From Gammaproteobacteria bacterium (lineage in GTDB: Bacteria > Pseudomonadota > Gammaproteobacteria > DSM-19610): a stretch of DNA of 64,000 bases. The stretch covers positions 1 to 64,000 of the forward strand of contig WGBO01000071.1 in the NCBI GenBank assembly GCA_015494295.1, written 5' to 3'. Made by a program: the position numbers and the translations under genes. Every line of letters begins with the position of its first letter. The first letter of the stretch is position 1. Below the pieces are notes generated by a model. The model saw only the letters and a program-made list of their open reading frames with translations, ran no database searches and had not been told where the DNA came from. Below are positions 56,020 to 64,000 of the stretch, one piece after another.

Positions 56020-56904
56020 TCAGGGCTGGATGTGGGAAAGGAGGTCGTCGATCATGTGCAGGGCCTGGTCGAGGTAACCGCCGCCGAACATGTTGTAGTG
56101 GTTGAGGATGTGGTAGAGGTTGTAGAGCGTCTTGCGAACCGGGTAGCCGGGTTCCAGGGGCCAGGCGTCCTGGTAGGCAGCGTAGAAATCGGCGCCGAAA
56201 CCGCCGAACAGTTCGGTCATCGCCAGGTCGGCTTCGCGGTCGCCATAGTAGACCGCGGGATCGAAAATGGCTGGCTCGCCGTCGCGCGTGAAGGACGCAT
56301 TGCCGGACCACAGGTCGCCGTGCAACAGGGAAGCCTCCGGCTGACGTCCGTCCATGAGCGCCGGCAACTGTTCCAGCAACCTGCCGCCACGCGTCTCCAG
56401 CCGCCGTCCGGCGCCACCCTCCACCGCCATTTGCAGCTGATATCCAAGCCGCCGTTGCGCCCAGAACGCCAGCCAGTCGTCACAGGGATCGTTGGGCTGC
56501 GGGGTGGAACCGATGGTGTTGTCGCGGCGCCAGCCGAAACGCGGCGCGGTGATCCGGTGCATGGCCGCCAGCGCCTGCGCAAGCTCGACCGATGAACCGC
56601 GTCCACCGAGCGGCAGGTGTTCCATGACCAGGTAGGCCTGGCCGCCAGCGACGCCCCAGGCCAGGGGTTCGGGAATCCGCAGCCCGGGCGCCTGGCGCAG
56701 TTCCTCCAGGCCCTCGGCCTCGGCCGCGAACATGTCGAGCCGGCTGGCGCGGTTGAACTTGACGAAAAAGCAACAGCCGTCGTCGCTGTCCACGCGGCAA
56801 GCGGTATTGATCGAACCGCCGCCCACCGTGACGGGCCGGCCCAGCGTCACCGGGCGTCCGCTGCGCGCCGCCAGTTCACGTTCGATATCCTGCCATGCAT
56901 CCAT
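56020..56904 (-). CDS. Fructosamine kinase family protein
   Basis: 294-residue protein of the fructosamine-3-kinase/YniA group, phosphorylating glycated proteins or small ketosamines. It shows VGGGSINTACRV near the N-terminus, FVKFN (ATP-binding Lys), the catalytic LLHGDLWSGNASF near 192-204 and IFDPAVYYGDREADLAMTELFGGF (metal-binding Asp). It converges on moaA with a 19-nt gap. An Amadori-repair role is known for relatives; the in vivo substrate here is not. Confidence 0.9.
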   Translation of the reverse strand: MDAWQDIERELAARSGRPVTLGRPVTVGGGSINTACRVDSDDGCCFFVKFNRASRLDMFAAEAEGLEELRQAPGLRIPEPLAWGVAGGQAYLVMEHLPLGGRGSSVELAQALAAMHRITAPRFGWRRDNTIGSTPQPNDPCDDWLAFWAQRRLGYQLQMAVEGGAGRRLETRGGRLLEQLPALMDGRQPEASLLHGDLWSGNASFTRDGEPAIFDPAVYYGDREADLAMTELFGGFGADFYAAYQDAWPLEPGYPVRKTLYNLYHILNHYNMFGGGYLDQALHMIDDLLSHIQP

Positions 56905-56948
56905 GGCTGCCTGTTTACCACAGGCGCCGCGGACCCGCCAGGCGAAGG

Positions 56949-57551
56949 CTAGCCGTTGAGCAGTTTCAGGCGCTCGTGCATCAGGCTGGAACGCGGGAAG
57001 TGGGCGCGCAGGAATTCCATCTGGTCGGCCAGCACGCGCTTGCCCTGCAGGTAGATGTACTCGGCGTGGGTCGGCGTAAAGGGAACGGCGAGCAGTTCCA
57101 TGCCGGCCTGTTCGGGACTGCGCCCGGCCTTGTGGTTGTTGCAGCGCCGGCAGGCGGTGACCACATTGGTCCAGACGTCAGCGCCGTTCTGGCTGATCGG
57201 GGTGACGTGGTCGCGCGACAGGTCGCGGACGTGGAACCGTTCGCCGCAGTACATGCACAGGTGGGCGTCGCGGCGGAACAGCGCCGGGTTGTTGAGCGGG
57301 GGGACATAGTGGCCGCGGTTGCGCATCAGCACCCGGTTGCTGCCGTGGGTGGCGATGATGGAATTGACCTTGATCAGGCTGCGGCGGCCGGTGCGCGCAC
57401 AAATCCCGCCGTGGACCGTGTAGAGGTGGGTGCCACAGCTGTAGGCGACCTGCCCGAGGTGGTAGAGACGCACGGCGTCCTGGTAGTTCACCCATTCCAG
57501 CGGCATGCCGGAGGCGTCGGTTCTCAGGACTTGCTGACGTAAATCGTACAC
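56949..57551 (-). CDS. HNH endonuclease
   Basis: 200-residue protein with a C-terminal-half HNH nuclease: CMYCGERF, RDHVTPISQNGADVWTNVVTACRRCNNHKAG, giving two CxxC zinc sites and the DH metal pair. The N-terminal half (VLRTDASGMPLEWVNYQDAVRLYHLGQVAY) is the region common to bacterial chromosomal HNH proteins of unknown role. It stands alone, 44 nt after the kinase start, with no phage or intron features nearby. Confidence 0.9.
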   Translation of the reverse strand: MYDLRQQVLRTDASGMPLEWVNYQDAVRLYHLGQVAYSCGTHLYTVHGGICARTGRRSLIKVNSIIATHGSNRVLMRNRGHYVPPLNNPALFRRDAHLCMYCGERFHVRDLSRDHVTPISQNGADVWTNVVTACRRCNNHKAGRSPEQAGMELLAVPFTPTHAEYIYLQGKRVLADQMEFLRAHFPRSSLMHERLKLLNG

Positions 57552-57785
57552 ACAAACCTCCCGATTCCGGTTTGCCCTATCTTACCCCAGAAATCCCGCG
57601 CCTTGTAAACGGTTTGCCCGCGGAATTCATGGATATGTCACGTTTCGGAGACATTACAAAGCCGCCCCGAATCCGCTATCATTCCGCCCTTTACGCGCCC
57701 TCACGCCTGTGCCGGGCGCGCAGCCGCCGTACAGAACAAAAACCGGCCGATCCCTTGCGACCGGCCCGAGCTGGAGTACAGACAG

Positions 57786-58919
57786 ATGCCGATACGCCTG
57801 GGCGTGCCCAAAGAAATCGAGGCCGGTGAGCGTCGGGTAGCGCTGGTGCCGGCGATTGCCGACCGTTTCGCCAGACTTGGCGTCGAAATCCTCATGCAAC
57901 GTGGCGCCGGTACTGCCAGCCACTACCCGGACGAAGCCTACAAAAACGTCACCTTTGTCGATGACGCCGCCGCGCTGTACCAGCAGTCCGACCTGATCCT
58001 CAAGGTTCAGCCACCGAATGAATCCGAAATCGAACAAATGAAGGAAGGCGCGGTGGTCATCGGCATGATGCAGCCGCACCGTTACCCGCAACGCGTCGCA
58101 AAGATGCGCGACCGCAAGTTGCTGGTGTTCGCCATGGAACTGGTGCCGCGTATTTCCCGCGCACAGAGCATGGACGTACTGTCGTCTCAGGCCGCTGTGG
58201 CCGGCTACAAGGCGGCGTTGCTGGCTGCCAACTATGCCAGCGGCTTCTTCCCCATGCTGACCACCGCCGCCGGCACCATCCGCCCGGCCAAGGTATTGGT
58301 GATCGGCGCCGGCGTCGCCGGCCTGCAGGCTATTGCCACCGCCAAACGACTGGGCGCGATGGTCGAAGGCTACGACGTGCGCAGCGCCACCCGCGAGCAG
58401 GTCGAATCGCTGGGCGCCAAGTTTGTCGATACCGGCGTATCGGCGGAAGGTGAAGGCGGCTACGCGCGCGAACTCACCGACGAGGAAAAGGCCCAGCAGC
58501 AGGAAGTGCTGGAGAAACGCCTGGTCGCTGCGGATGCCGTCATCACCACCGCAGCGATCCCGGGACGCCCGTCGCCGAAGATCATCCGCAAGGAGATCGT
58601 CGAGCAGATGAAACCCGGCGCGGTCATCATCGACCTGGCCGCCGAGGGCGGGGGAAACTGCGAGGTCACCGAGCCCGGCAAGCCCATCGAACACAACCGC
58701 GTGGTGGTCTACGGCCCCCTCAACGTACCCAGCGAACTGCCGGTACACGCGTCCGAGATGTACTCGCGCAACCTGCTGAACTTCCTGACACCCATGATCG
58801 AGGAGGGTGAGTTCAAACCCGACTTCGACGACGAGGTCATCGCCGACAGCACGCTGACCCGCGACGGTGAAATCAAACACGCCCCCAGCCGTGAGCTGGT
58901 GGAGGGAGGCGCATCATGA
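57786..58919 (+). CDS. pntAA: NAD(P) transhydrogenase subunit alpha, part 1
   Basis: Soluble NAD(H)-binding domain I of the proton-translocating transhydrogenase that makes NADPH from NADH. The 377-residue product starts MPIRLGVPKEIEAGERRVALVPA and has the mobile-loop region and the Rossmann segment VLVIGAGVAGLQAIATAKRLGA near 172-193. Its separate coding from pntAB matches the three-subunit Rhodospirillum type rather than the E. coli fusion. Its stop overlaps the pntAB ATG (ATGA). A GGAG lies 11 nt before the ATG. Confidence 0.95.
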   Translation: MPIRLGVPKEIEAGERRVALVPAIADRFARLGVEILMQRGAGTASHYPDEAYKNVTFVDDAAALYQQSDLILKVQPPNESEIEQMKEGAVVIGMMQPHRYPQRVAKMRDRKLLVFAMELVPRISRAQSMDVLSSQAAVAGYKAALLAANYASGFFPMLTTAAGTIRPAKVLVIGAGVAGLQAIATAKRLGAMVEGYDVRSATREQVESLGAKFVDTGVSAEGEGGYARELTDEEKAQQQEVLEKRLVAADAVITTAAIPGRPSPKIIRKEIVEQMKPGAVIIDLAAEGGGNCEVTEPGKPIEHNRVVVYGPLNVPSELPVHASEMYSRNLLNFLTPMIEEGEFKPDFDDEVIADSTLTRDGEIKHAPSRELVEGGAS

Positions 58920-59206
58920 TCGAAGGCTTCACGGCTCTGTATATCTTCATGCTGGCCGGGTTTACCGGCTACGAGGTCATCGCGCGCGTGCCGGTCATCC
59001 TGCACACGCCGCTGATGTCCGGTTCCAACTTCGTGCACGGCATCGTGCTGGTCGGCGCCATGGTCGCCATGGGCCACGCCACGACGGACGTCGAAAAGCT
59101 GATCGGCTTCATCGGCGTCATGCTGGCCGCCGGCAACGCGGTGGGCGGCTACGTGGTCACCGAACGCATGCTGGAAATGTTCAAGAGCAGCAAGGAGACC
59201 AAGTAG
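58916..59206 (+). CDS. pntAB: NAD(P) transhydrogenase subunit alpha, part 2
   Basis: 96-residue membrane subunit (first part of domain II) with three hydrophobic segments: GFTALYIFMLAGFTGYEVIARVP, FVHGIVLVGAMVAMGHA and LIGFIGVMLAAGNAVGGYVVTERML. It overlaps pntAA by 4 nt, and its stop abuts the pntB ATG at 59207, so the three genes are tightly coupled. Confidence 0.95.
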   Translation: MIEGFTALYIFMLAGFTGYEVIARVPVILHTPLMSGSNFVHGIVLVGAMVAMGHATTDVEKLIGFIGVMLAAGNAVGGYVVTERMLEMFKSSKETK

Positions 59207-60580
59207 ATGGATTTCCTGATTGATGTCAGCTACTTCGTAGCGGCTGCGCTGTTCATCCTGGGCCTCAAGCGCATGAGTTCGCCGACCACCGCGCGCGGCG
59301 GTATCGTGTGGGCCGGCGTCGGCATGCTGGTCGCCACCGTGATCACTTTCGCCACGCCCGGCATGCACAACTACGGCTGGATGACCCTCGCCATCCTGAT
59401 CGGCGGCGGCCTCGCCTGGTACAGCGGCAAGAAGGTCGCCATGACCGACATGCCGCAGATGATCGCCATCTATAACGGCATGGGTGGTGGCGCCGCAGCG
59501 GCCATCGCCGCGGTGGAACTGATGCGCGGCACCTTCCCCTCCACCACCTTCCAGGTACTGGCGGTGATCGGCGCCATGATCGGCTCGGTGGCCTTCTCCG
59601 GTTCCATGATCGCCTTCGCCAAGCTGCAGGGCCTGATGAAACGTTCGCTGATCTTCCCCAGGCAGCAGCTCATCAACCTGGCGGTATTCGCCGGCATGCT
59701 GGTCATGGGCTTCCTGCTGATGGGCGCCGACCAGCCGGGCAGCTTCGGCATCCTGGTGTTCTTCGCGCTGGCGCTGGCCTTCGGCATCATGATGACGCTG
59801 CCCATCGGCGGCGCCGACATGCCGGTGGTCATCTCCCTGTACAATGCCCTGACCGGCCTGGCGGTGGCCTTCGAGGGCTTCGTGCTCGGCAACGCCGCCA
59901 TGATCATTGCCGGCACCGTGGTCGGATCCGCAGGCACCCTGCTCACCCAGTTGATGGCCAAGGCCATGAACCGGCCGATCTCCAACGTGCTGTTCTCCGG
60001 CTTTGGCTCGGGCGCCGAGGGCGAGGCCGGCGCCGGCGGCGAGCAGGGCACCATGAAGGAAATCGATTCCACCGACGCGGCTGTGATGATGGCCTATGCC
60101 GACAAGGTCATTATCGTGCCGGGCTACGGCATGGCCGTGGCGCAGGCCCAGCACAAGGTGTGGGAGCTTACCCAGTTGCTGCAGGAGCGGGGCGTGACGG
60201 TGAAATTCGCCATCCACCCGGTGGCGGGCCGCATGCCCGGGCACATGAACGTGCTGCTGGCCGAGGCCGGCGTGCCCTACGACCTCATCTACGACCTGGA
60301 AGAAATCAACAACGAATTCGCCCAGGCCGACGTGGCACTGGTCATCGGCGCCAACGATGTGGTCAACCCGGCGGCGCGCAACAACCCGGACAGCCCCATC
60401 TACGGCATGCCGATCCTGGACGCCGACAAGGCCAGGAACGTCATCGTGGTCAAGCGTGGCCGCGGCAAGGGCTTCTCGGGCATCGAGAACGCCCTGTTCT
60501 TCCTCGACAACACGCGCATGCTGTACGGCGACGGCCAGGAAGTCGCCGGCAAGCTCATCGCCGAGATCAAGCAGCTCTAG
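59207..60580 (+). CDS. pntB: NAD(P) transhydrogenase subunit beta PntB
   Basis: 457-residue subunit carrying the rest of the proton channel (about nine TM helices to residue 265) and the NADP(H)-binding domain III at the C-terminus (VIIVPGYGMAVAQAQHKVWEL near 303, HPVAGRMPGHMNVLLAEA, IGANDVVNPAARNNPDSPIYGMPILD). In autotrophs it can supply NADPH for biosynthesis. Stop at 60580; no clear terminator before the convergent DUF3106 gene. Confidence 0.96.
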   Translation: MDFLIDVSYFVAAALFILGLKRMSSPTTARGGIVWAGVGMLVATVITFATPGMHNYGWMTLAILIGGGLAWYSGKKVAMTDMPQMIAIYNGMGGGAAAAIAAVELMRGTFPSTTFQVLAVIGAMIGSVAFSGSMIAFAKLQGLMKRSLIFPRQQLINLAVFAGMLVMGFLLMGADQPGSFGILVFFALALAFGIMMTLPIGGADMPVVISLYNALTGLAVAFEGFVLGNAAMIIAGTVVGSAGTLLTQLMAKAMNRPISNVLFSGFGSGAEGEAGAGGEQGTMKEIDSTDAAVMMAYADKVIIVPGYGMAVAQAQHKVWELTQLLQERGVTVKFAIHPVAGRMPGHMNVLLAEAGVPYDLIYDLEEINNEFAQADVALVIGANDVVNPAARNNPDSPIYGMPILDADKARNVIVVKRGRGKGFSGIENALFFLDNTRMLYGDGQEVAGKLIAEIKQL

Positions 60581-60644
60581 CCGGCGCGGGGGCCGGGCCG
60601 CCGTCACGCCAGCGGTCCCTGACCACGACCGGTGGCGGGCACGC

Positions 60645-61184
60645 TCAGTCGTCCCGCCCGCGCAACTCCCGTTCCAGGCGCCGTTGCTGGCGTTCGCGAA
60701 ACGCCCGGCGTTCCGCGGGCGTCATGTTGCGCCATTTCCTGCGCAGTTCACGGCGCTGCTCCGGCGACAGGGCGCGCCATTTCGCGCGCAGCGCCTGGCG
60801 CTGTTCCGCGGGCAACTGCTGGAACCACTGGCGGCGCTTGCGCAACCGTTCGCGCTGTTCCGGCGGCAGACCGAGAAAACGCCGGTGACGCTCGCGCAGG
60901 GCCTCGCGTTGTTCGGGGCTCATCGCCTGCCAGCGCCTGAAGCGCTGTTTGGCCCGCGCCCGTTGCTCCGGCGTCATCTTGCGCCAGCGTTCCGCGCCCT
61001 TGCGCAACTTCTGCTGACGCGCCGGCGGCAGGCTGTCCCAGCGCGCCTCGAAGGGTTGCAGCACCTTCCGTTCCTGTTCGCTCAGCACGCTCCAGGGAAT
61101 CGGTTCGGGCGCGCCGGCCGCCACCGCCGGCGACAGCAGGCTCAACGCCAGCGCGGCCAGCGCCGCAACACTAATTGCTCTCAT
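60645..61184 (-). CDS. DUF3106 exported protein
   Basis: About 179 residues: signal peptide (MRAISVAALAALALSLLSPAVAA), then a highly basic helical region built from repeats of the type L/M-(S/T/P)-P-E-Q-R followed by R-rich helices. This matches DUF3106, found in Gamma- and Betaproteobacteria. The start at 61184 has GGAG 7 nt upstream; ATGs at 61190 and 61205 are further out. It is the last gene of the sigma factor-DUF3619-small exported-DUF3106 operon. It may bind RNA, lipid or envelope polymers; this is not known. Confidence 0.83.
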   Translation of the reverse strand: MRAISVAALAALALSLLSPAVAAGAPEPIPWSVLSEQERKVLQPFEARWDSLPPARQQKLRKGAERWRKMTPEQRARAKQRFRRWQAMSPEQREALRERHRRFLGLPPEQRERLRKRRQWFQQLPAEQRQALRAKWRALSPEQRRELRRKWRNMTPAERRAFRERQQRRLERELRGRDD

Positions 61185-61419
61185 CGTCATACTCCGCATC
61201 GCCATCCTGTTCCGGCACGCGCGCCATCCCGGGTACGTCCGGCGTCTCGTATTCCAGCGGGTCCTGCCACTCGCCCCGGTCGTCTTCCCACTCGCCGAGG
61301 AATTCCAGAAAGGCCTCGCTCAGCGACGCCGGATCGCTGTCGTCCAGCGCCAGCGCCGGGGCGGCCAGCGCCACCAGCAAGCCCATGCCGGCGCGGCCAC
61401 AAACCGCCACGGCTCTCAA
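61171..61419 (-). CDS. Small exported acidic protein, unknown function
   Basis: 82 residues with a short signal peptide (MGLLVALAAPALA) and an acidic mature part (SEAFLEFLGEWEDDRGEWQDPLEY). A TTG at 61419 overlaps the TGA of the DUF3619 gene (TTGA), with GGAG 8 nt upstream, and gives a positive n-region. ATG 61446 lies inside the upstream gene and ATG 61386 is a shorter alternative. It overlaps the start of the DUF3106 gene. It is opposite in charge to that product, so the two may interact (inference). Confidence 0.65.
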   Translation of the reverse strand: MRAVAVCGRAGMGLLVALAAPALALDDSDPASLSEAFLEFLGEWEDDRGEWQDPLEYETPDVPGMARVPEQDGDAEYDDESN

Positions 61420-61745
61420 CCGCTGCTCTCCACACTGTCCAGCCACTGGTAGAAATCCAGTTCCTCGATCAACTCCGCATCCTCCGAGCTGGCGACGATG
61501 TCCAGCAACTCCGGGTCACCGACAGGCAGGCTGTCATCACGCTGCAACAGCAGGGCCACGGTCAGCACCGACGCGGCCAGCGCCGACACCGCCGCCACCG
61601 GCAGCCAGGGGGCGCGCCGTGGCCGGGCCTGTAGCGCGTTGCGGCGCATCGCCGCCAGCCGCGCCGCCGTCGCCTCGTCCAGCGCCTCCGCATGACGATC
61701 CAGTGCGCGTCGCGCCTGTTCGGTGAACGACTTGTCGTCCTTCAT
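61416..61745 (-). CDS. DUF3619-like membrane protein, putative anti-sigma partner
   Basis: 109 residues: an N-terminal cytoplasmic helix (FTEQARRALDRHAEALDEATAARLAAMRRNAL), one TM helix (WLPVAAVSALAASVLTVALLL), and a short acidic periplasmic tail. The layout resembles DUF3619 proteins that follow sigma-70 genes and may act as anti-sigma factors (inference). It overlaps the sigma gene in an ATGA at 61742-61745. Confidence 0.78.
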   Translation of the reverse strand: MKDDKSFTEQARRALDRHAEALDEATAARLAAMRRNALQARPRRAPWLPVAAVSALAASVLTVALLLQRDDSLPVGDPELLDIVASSEDAELIEELDFYQWLDSVESSG

Positions 61746-62227
61746 GGCCGGTGTTCCTCCAGTTGTTCGCGCAAACGGTGAATGGCGCGCGAGTAGTGCG
61801 TTTTCACGCTGCCCTCGCTGCATCCCATGGCATAGGCGGTGGCGGCGACATCGAGTCCCTCCCAGGCGCGCAGCATAAAGGCTTGCTGCTGGCGCAGGGG
61901 CAGCGCCTGCAAGGCGCGGCACAAGTCTTCCACCGCGTCCTCGCCGGCGGCGCGTCGCTCCACGCCGGGCGCTGCGTCGGGCAGGGCCTGCACGGGATCC
62001 GCGCCTTCCTGGCCGTCGTCACCGCGCCAGCCGCCCAGCCACACCCGGAAGCGGTTGCGCACCCGGCTGCGTCGGTACCAGTCGCGGATCCGGCTTTGCA
62101 GGATGCGGTGAAACAGCGGCGCCCAGTCCGCGGCATCCCGGTCGCCGTAACGGCGCACCAGCCCCAGCATGGCTTCCTGCACCAGGTCGAGCGCATCCTC
62201 GCGACTGCCGGTGGCCAGCTCGGCCAT
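61742..62227 (-). CDS. RNA polymerase sigma factor, ECF-like
   Basis: Sigma-70 family protein of at least 161 residues, with region 2 (EDALDLVQEAMLGLVRRYGDR, RDWYRRSRVRNRFRVW) and region 4 (LPLRQQQAFMLRAWEGLDVAATAYAMGCSEGSVKTHYSRAIHRLREQL). The first ATG gives residues starting inside region 2. The open frame continues upstream with a sequence like homologue N-termini (SIETFLAAVERRAFRMAE), and a CTG at 62287 is the only plausible earlier start codon. It heads the DUF3619/DUF3106 operon. Confidence 0.88.
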   Translation of the reverse strand: MAELATGSREDALDLVQEAMLGLVRRYGDRDAADWAPLFHRILQSRIRDWYRRSRVRNRFRVWLGGWRGDDGQEGADPVQALPDAAPGVERRAAGEDAVEDLCRALQALPLRQQQAFMLRAWEGLDVAATAYAMGCSEGSVKTHYSRAIHRLREQLEEHRP

Positions 62228-62357
62228 GCGAAACGCGCGGCGTTCGACCGCCGCGAGAAAAGTTTCGATTGACTGTCCGGAATCCAGACCAGCGCCCCCC
62301 TGTACCGCCTGCCATGACGCATTCTACGCGTTTGGCGGCAATGCATCCGCCCGCCGA

Positions 62358-62681
62358 TCAGTGACCGTGACGATCGTGGTAGCGCGCCGCGCGATCCAGG
62401 CGGTGGTTGATGCGGTCGCCGCGCCGATCCAGGCGCGCGTTGATACGGTCACCCCGGCGGTCCAGGCGTTCCGCCAGCGCATGGCGGCCGTGCGCTTCCG
62501 CGCGCGCCGCCGCCCGGTCCAGCCGCCGGTCAATGCGATCACCGCGCATGTCCAGGCGATGCTCGATGCGGTCGCCCTTGCGGTCGAGATAGCGTGAATG
62601 GGCGTCGCTGGCCAGTGCCAGACCGTTGCCCAGCAGGGCCACGCCTGCCACCAGTACTGCCATCAGTTTGGAATGTTTCAT
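62358..62681 (-). CDS. Exported protein built of 11-residue repeats
   Basis: 107-residue precursor: a signal peptide (LMAVLVAGVALLGNGLALAS), then at least four copies of the 11-mer L-D-x-R/K-G-D-R-I-x-x-R plus degenerate copies, ending in a His-rich tail (ARYHDRHGH). It is very basic and probably a long charged helix. No known function. The start follows GAGACAGGTTC. The repeats are also visible in DNA as tandem 33-bp units, and neighbouring genes show no obvious link. Confidence 0.72.
   Translation of the reverse strand: MKHSKLMAVLVAGVALLGNGLALASDAHSRYLDRKGDRIEHRLDMRGDRIDRRLDRAAARAEAHGRHALAERLDRRGDRINARLDRRGDRINHRLDRAARYHDRHGH
62395..62592 (-). repeat. Tandem 33-bp repeats inside the exported protein gene
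   Basis: Two adjacent near-identical units (around 62395-62470) and two more diverged units (around 62525-62592) encode LDxxGDRIxxR. They are separated by an Ala/His-rich segment. Confidence 0.7.
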
Positions 62682-62862
62682 GAACCTGTCTCCTGTGTCG
62701 GGAATCAATTGCCTTGTACACCCCCTTCAACGCACAATGACGGCGGCGGTTGACCGGGGCCGCCGGCTATCTGCCGCCCCGTCGCCGCAATGTTCCATCC
62801 ACGCCCCTGGAAGAGCTGCAACACATTGAATTTCAAACGGTTACTGTCCGGAACCGGCACGC

Positions 62863-64000
62863 ATGCCCGATAGCCCCGTAATCCTGGAAGTGGCGGTGCC
62901 GTCGCCGCTGTTCCGCTGTTTCGACTATCTCGCGCCGGCCACCGGCGAGCCGCGGCCGGGCATGCGCGTGGTGGTGCCGTTCGCGCGGCGCGAGGTGGTG
63001 GGCGTGGTGATGGCGGTGCGCGACCACACCGAGGTGCCCTCGTCGCGCCTGAAACAGGCCGTGCGCCTGCCCGACCCGGCGCCGGTCCTGGACGCGGACA
63101 TGCTGGCCCTGCTGACGTGGGCCGCGCACTACTATCAGCATCCGCTCGGCGAGGCATTGGCGACCGCGCTGCCGGTACTGCTCAGGCGTCCGCAAGCCCC
63201 ACCGCAGGCAGACCGGCGGCGCTGGCGGCTGACGGAAAGCGGGCGCGTGCAGTTGCCGGAACTGTCGGCGCGCGCCGTGCGCCAGCGCCAGGTGCTGGAA
63301 GAACTCGCCCGCTGTCCGCAGGGCCTGCCACGCACCGCCCTGACGACACCTCGCGCGGTTCTCGACGCGCTGGAGAAAAAAGGCTGGATCGAATGTTACG
63401 AAGCCAGCCCGGAGGAACCGCCCGGACACGCACTGTGCGGCAAACCCCACCCACTGAACGACGCCCAGCAGGCGGCGGTGGACACCCTGACGGCGGGCAG
63501 CGGCGCTTACCATGCTTTCCTGCTGGAAGGCGTGACCGGCAGCGGCAAGACCGAAGTCTACCTGCAGGCCATCGCGCCCTTGCTGGCCGCGGGGCGGCAG
63601 GTGCTGGTGCTGGTTCCGGAAATCGGTCTCACGCCGCAACTGGTGGAACGCTTCAGCGAACGCTTTGCCGCCGACATCGCGGTGCTGCACTCGGGCCTCA
63701 ACGACCGCGAACGGCTCGACGCCTGGCGCGCCGCCGCCAGCGGCCGCGCCGGCATCGTCATCGGCACCCGTTCCGCGGTATTCACACCGCTGGCCCGGCC
63801 CGGCCTGATCATCGTCGACGAGGAACACGACGCCTCGCTCAAGCAACAGGACGGCTTCCGCTACTCGGCGCGCGACCTCGCCGTGTGGCGCGCGCGCCAA
63901 CAGCAGGTGCCGGTGGTGCTGGGCAGCGCCACCCCCTCGCTGGAAAGCCTGCACAACGTGCACGCCGGCCGTTACCGGCGCCTGCACCTTCCGGAACGCG
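62863..64000 (+). CDS. priA: Primosomal protein N' PriA (5' part, cut by window end)
   Basis: Replication-restart helicase; 379 codons are present and the gene runs off the window. The N-terminal DNA-binding domain starts MPDSPVILEVAVPSPLFRCFDYL and contains PGMRVVVPFARREVVGVV. The helicase part shows HPLNDAQQAAVDTL, Walker A LLEGVTGSGKTEVYLQAI near 220-237, LVPEIGLTPQL, VIGTRSAVFTPL, the DEEH box (IIVDEEHDASLKQQDGFRYSARDLA) and VVLGSATPSLES. All are in frame without stops. It is in the opposite direction to the repeat protein gene. Confidence 0.95.
   Translation, partial: MPDSPVILEVAVPSPLFRCFDYLAPATGEPRPGMRVVVPFARREVVGVVMAVRDHTEVPSSRLKQAVRLPDPAPVLDADMLALLTWAAHYYQHPLGEALATALPVLLRRPQAPPQADRRRWRLTESGRVQLPELSARAVRQRQVLEELARCPQGLPRTALTTPRAVLDALEKKGWIECYEASPEEPPGHALCGKPHPLNDAQQAAVDTLTAGSGAYHAFLLEGVTGSGKTEVYLQAIAPLLAAGRQVLVLVPEIGLTPQLVERFSERFAADIAVLHSGLNDRERLDAWRAAASGRAGIVIGTRSAVFTPLARPGLIIVDEEHDASLKQQDGFRYSARDLAVWRARQQQVPVVLGSATPSLESLHNVHAGRYRRLHLPER

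Noticed and set aside
58709..60607. 632-codon minus-strand frame opposite pntB
   Set aside because: His/Gln/Gly-rich antisense of membrane-protein codons.

Overview
The window is a GC-rich stretch of a gammaproteobacterial chromosome from an autotrophic sulfur oxidizer. The metabolic evidence is a type I sulfide:quinone oxidoreductase, APS reductase with ATP sulfurylase (aprBA, sat), a SoeABC-type sulfite dehydrogenase, form II RuBisCO with its CbbQ/CbbO activase and CbbR, phosphoribulokinase, and a proton-translocating transhydrogenase. Housekeeping genes (mutY-yggX, purCEK, thiSG, trmB, priA) look gammaproteobacterial, possibly Chromatiales-like. That placement is inference and was not tested by phylogeny. 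No insertion sequence, phage, CRISPR array or rRNA was found.

Layout. 1-9.98 kb: tRNA-Phe, dTDP-rhamnose genes rfbACDB, mutY-yggX behind two nucleotide-sugar genes, a START-like protein, an AsmA protein and tRNA-Gly, all on the minus strand. 10-21.9 kb: an adhesion locus. A small P-loop kinase, lapG and lapD run leftward. Divergent from them are a two-partner-secretion adhesin (tpsA), its transporter (tpsB), a sulfotransferase-like gene and an unknown outer-membrane-like protein. 21.9-36.9 kb: mixed housekeeping (acyl-CoA ligase, thiSG, MscS channel, trmB, prkB, FIST protein, DsrE-like protein, ctaA, cytochrome c, HDOD, DUF302, CPBP protease, purC, purEK).

36.9-44.6 kb: cbbR, sqr, a histidine phosphatase, cbbO, cbbQ and cbbM. 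44.9-56 kb: a YkgJ cysteine-cluster protein, sat-aprBA on the minus strand, and soeABC plus moaA on the plus strand. 56-64 kb: fructosamine kinase, HNH endonuclease, pntAA-pntAB-pntB, a sigma-factor operon with DUF3619/DUF3106 proteins, a repeat-built exported protein and the start of priA.

How it fits together. Sulfide is oxidized by SQR. Sulfite can go directly to sulfate through SoeABC, or through APS by AprAB and Sat with ATP recovery. Electrons and ATP feed CO2 fixation by CbbM, kept active by CbbQO and supplied by PrkB. PntAB can supply NADPH, and MoaA makes cofactor for SoeA. Two FNR/Anr-type boxes (before moaA and the cytochrome c gene) point to oxygen control. A palindrome shared by the cbbM and cbbR promoters is a likely CbbR operator.

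The most interesting part is the adhesion locus. LapD and LapG sit divergent to a TpsA adhesin whose C-terminus carries a LapG-like di-alanine motif directly before a cysteine pair. This resembles c-di-GMP-gated retention and release of a two-partner-secretion adhesin, as known for CdrA of Pseudomonas aeruginosa, here joined by a sulfotransferase-like gene and a kinase that may be new parts of such a system.
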